Source: Flavobacteriales bacterium
GTDB lineage: Bacteria > Bacteroidota > Bacteroidia > NS11-12g > UBA955
Assembly (NCBI GenBank): GCA_947464515.1
Contig: CANHXF010000090.1
Location: 1-6,944, forward strand
Length of the DNA stretch: 6,944 bases
Direction of reading: 5' to 3'
Shown here: piece by piece, positions 5,505 to 6,944 of the stretch
How positions within the stretch are numbered: position 1 is the first letter of the stretch
How the letters are laid out: each line of letters begins with the position of its first letter
The notes under the pieces: model-generated
What the model was told of the DNA's origin: nothing
The model's database searches: none
Seen by the model: only the letters and a program-made list of their open reading frames with translations
Translations under genes and position numbers: made by a program

Positions 5505-6443
5505 TTATTTCAAAACCAATTGATTCCAATCTACGATTTTATATTTCTTTAACGCTTCGCGTTCACTTTCTTCAAAAACATCATTAATCAGCAGCATATC
5601 ACCGCCCCAGGCGCCCAGCCATTTACACAAACCGCCTTTTGTTGGTTGAAATTTAAAATGCTGATAGGGTGTTTCCAGGCCCAAACTCATCGCCAAAATG
5701 GCTTGCCACATTTCTAGTCCCGCTTCCAACATCGGCACTTGGTTGGCCATTTTCACCGCCGCGCAAACCTGTTGCAATTGATGCATCAAAAAATCATCTT
5801 TTTCAATTTCCATCAATTTCCCTTTCACATCAGCCAAGGCATTTCTGCTGTTTTGCTTTTTACCCAAGAAAACGATTTTCCATTTCGATGTCAGATCCGC
5901 CGACAACTTCCATGCATCCCAATTCGCAACTTCAGCGTTTTTCCAAAACGCCAACCCCTTGCCCAATTCGGCCACAGCCACATCGTAACCACTGCCACAC
6001 AAGACCTTTTGCTGGACTTTTTGGGCATCGAGTCCCGCAAATCTAGCAAAGTTGGCGACCATCGTACTGGAACTACCCAAACCGCTGGAACGATCAAATT
6101 CCAACTGGGTTTCTATTCGATACGATTTCCCCGTTTTCCAAAACCCCTCTGCCACCATAGAAAGCATCGAATGAAGCACCTCCCTTGAACGATCTCGCTC
6201 GCTAGATTTCTCCGTCTCCGCTTCCATCGTTTCCAAAGGCAATGCAAAACTCTCATTCAGCCATGTGCTGCCATCTTTTTCTTTGGCTTCCCAAATCAAG
6301 CGATCGCCGCCGCCAGGAGAATCGAACTCCCAAACATACATCCACTGACCCAAGGAAACGGGCAATGCCAAGGCTTCAACACCAATGGTTACAGCGTATT
6401 CGCCGCACAACATCACTTTTCCGTGTGAGAAGTATGTTTTCAA
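5505..6443 (-). CDS. GYDIA-type GHMP kinase, candidate phosphomevalonate kinase
   Basis: This GHMP-superfamily kinase has 312 residues. Motif 1 is HGKVMLCGEYAV (7-18), motif 2 is DRSSGLGSSSTMVANFA (117-133), and the signature GSGYDVAVAE (150-159) is a conservative form of the GYDIA sequence that names this Bacteroidota family. The C-terminal glycine motif is GAWGGDMLLIN (277-287) in place of the usual GSGGGG. The family sits regularly in Bacteroidota mevalonate clusters that have no recognisable phosphomevalonate kinase. By elimination it is the candidate for phosphorylating mevalonate 5-phosphate; that assignment is inference. The start is TTG at 6441-6443. There is no ATG in frame between it and the upstream stop TGA about 12 codons away, and the first residues fit the family N terminus. 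It begins 4 bases after the HMG-CoA reductase stop. Confidence 0.88.
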   Translation of the reverse strand: MKTYFSHGKVMLCGEYAVTIGVEALALPVSLGQWMYVWEFDSPGGGDRLIWEAKEKDGSTWLNESFALPLETMEAETEKSSERDRSREVLHSMLSMVAEGFWKTGKSYRIETQLEFDRSSGLGSSSTMVANFARFAGLDAQKVQQKVLCGSGYDVAVAELGKGLAFWKNAEVANWDAWKLSADLTSKWKIVFLGKKQNSRNALADVKGKLMEIEKDDFLMHQLQQVCAAVKMANQVPMLEAGLEMWQAILAMSLGLETPYQHFKFQPTKGGLCKWLGAWGGDMLLINDVFEESEREALKKYKIVDWNQLVLK

Positions 6444-6447
6444 AAGT

Positions 6448-6944
6448 CTATTTATTTTTATCAGAACTCACCGCAGCCAAACCCCTCACCCGCATAAATG
6501 CCTCCACCGCCGCTGAATGACTGACTACCTTATCCTTAAAATGCGCAACGATTTCTTCCTTTTCCGCATCTGTAGCCTCCAACTGATTTAAAATATTCAG
6601 CAAATGCATCTTCATGTGGCCCTTCTGAATCCCCGAAGTAATCAAAGATCGAACCGCACTAAAATTCTGTGCTAAACCAGCCACAGCAGTAATCTGCATC
6701 AATTCATTGGCCGATGGATACCCCAACAACTCATGTGCAAATCTCACCATGGGATGCAAGTTGGTAATTCCGCCCACCGTACCGATACTCAATGGCAACT
6801 CAATCCAAAAATGAAACGCATCACCCACAATTGAGGCATGGGTTAAACTGGTATATTTCCCATCCTTCGCTGCATACGCATGTGCGCAAGCCTCCGTGGC
6901 CCTAAAATCATTGCCCGTAGCGATAATTACTGAGTCGATCCCAT
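6448..6944 (-). CDS. mvaA: Hydroxymethylglutaryl-CoA reductase, class II (C-terminal part, 5' end outside the window)
   Basis: This enzyme reduces HMG-CoA to mevalonate with NAD(P)H, the committed step of the pathway. The window holds the last 164 codons; the frame stays open through 6942. ATGND (6919-6905) carries the catalytic Asp equivalent to D283 of the Pseudomonas mevalonii enzyme, and GHM carries the catalytic His (codon 6616-6618, equivalent to H381). Between them are HAYAAKDGKYTSLT, IELPLSIGTVGG and HELLGY, all class II features. The catalytic Glu and Lys lie in the missing N-terminal part, about 270 residues if the length is typical. The GTG at 6826-6828 is an internal codon, not a start. 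Class II enzymes are often labelled 'degradative', but the operon context argues for a biosynthetic role. The enzyme is soluble, with no membrane anchor in this part. Confidence 0.96.
   Translation of the reverse strand, partial: GIDSVIIATGNDFRATEACAHAYAAKDGKYTSLTHASIVGDAFHFWIELPLSIGTVGGITNLHPMVRFAHELLGYPSANELMQITAVAGLAQNFSAVRSLITSGIQKGHMKMHLLNILNQLEATDAEKEEIVAHFKDKVVSHSAAVEAFMRVRGLAAVSSDKNK

Noticed and set aside
5494..5529. N-terminal extension of diphosphomevalonate decarboxylase from TTG at 5529
   Set aside because: The 12 extra residues overlap the previous gene, need a TTG start, and an ATG with a purine-rich leader sits right after that gene's stop.
5778..5789. 12-base perfect palindrome TTGATGCATCAA in the GYDIA kinase gene
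   Set aside because: It is within coding sequence, has no second copy and no promoter context; one 12-base palindrome per several kb is unremarkable.
5935..5951. 7-bp hairpin GCGTTTT/AAAACGC in the GYDIA kinase gene, terminator-like
   Set aside because: It is in the middle of a conserved frame with no following T-run on the transcribed strand.
6826..6828. GTG as the start of a short HMG-CoA reductase-like gene
   Set aside because: The frame continues upstream to the window edge with conserved HMG-CoA reductase sequence, including the catalytic Asp, so this GTG is internal.

Overview
The window looks like part of a Bacteroidota chromosome. The evidence is the gene content and order: a class II HMG-CoA reductase, a GHMP kinase of the 'GYDIA' type, a diphosphomevalonate decarboxylase, a mevalonate kinase of the Bacteroidota type and a UbiA-family prenyltransferase. 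I recall this arrangement from Flavobacteriia, Saprospiria and Chitinophagia. I cannot place it below phylum by reading alone.

All six protein genes lie on the minus strand and are packed like one operon, so transcription runs from the right edge to the left. In that order they are: the 3' part of HMG-CoA reductase (6944-6448, 5' end outside the window), the GYDIA-type kinase (6443-5505), diphosphomevalonate decarboxylase (5493-4417), mevalonate kinase (4413-3463), a UbiA prenyltransferase (3455-2559) and the primosomal helicase gene priA (2516-54). The gaps are 4, 11, 3, 7 and 42 bases. Bases 1-53 lie beyond priA and may hold the tail of a convergent gene. No stretch above 300 bases lacks a gene, and I saw no tRNA, rRNA, CRISPR array or insertion sequence.

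The first four enzymes turn HMG-CoA into isopentenyl diphosphate through mevalonate. The GYDIA kinase is the best local candidate for the phosphomevalonate kinase step. The UbiA protein would then use a polyprenyl diphosphate made from that product. Its relatives are usually named geranylgeranylglycerol-phosphate geranylgeranyltransferase, an archaeal-type ether-lipid enzyme. PriA restarts stalled replication forks and has no metabolic link to the rest.

The most surprising feature is inside priA. Bases 216-303 can fold into a complete four-stem cloverleaf: an outer stem of 9 bp enclosing hairpins of 9, 8 and 8 bp. Every pair is Watson-Crick and only three bases are unpaired at the junction, yet the segment encodes ordinary conserved PriA C-terminal sequence. 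Two more strong palindromes lie in the same gene (470-488, and 1681-1719 with 18 bp). All of these fall in two patches (about 1-540 and 1560-1740) whose G/C strand skew differs sharply from the rest of the gene. A further hairpin spans the mevalonate kinase stop and the UbiA start and could couple their translation.
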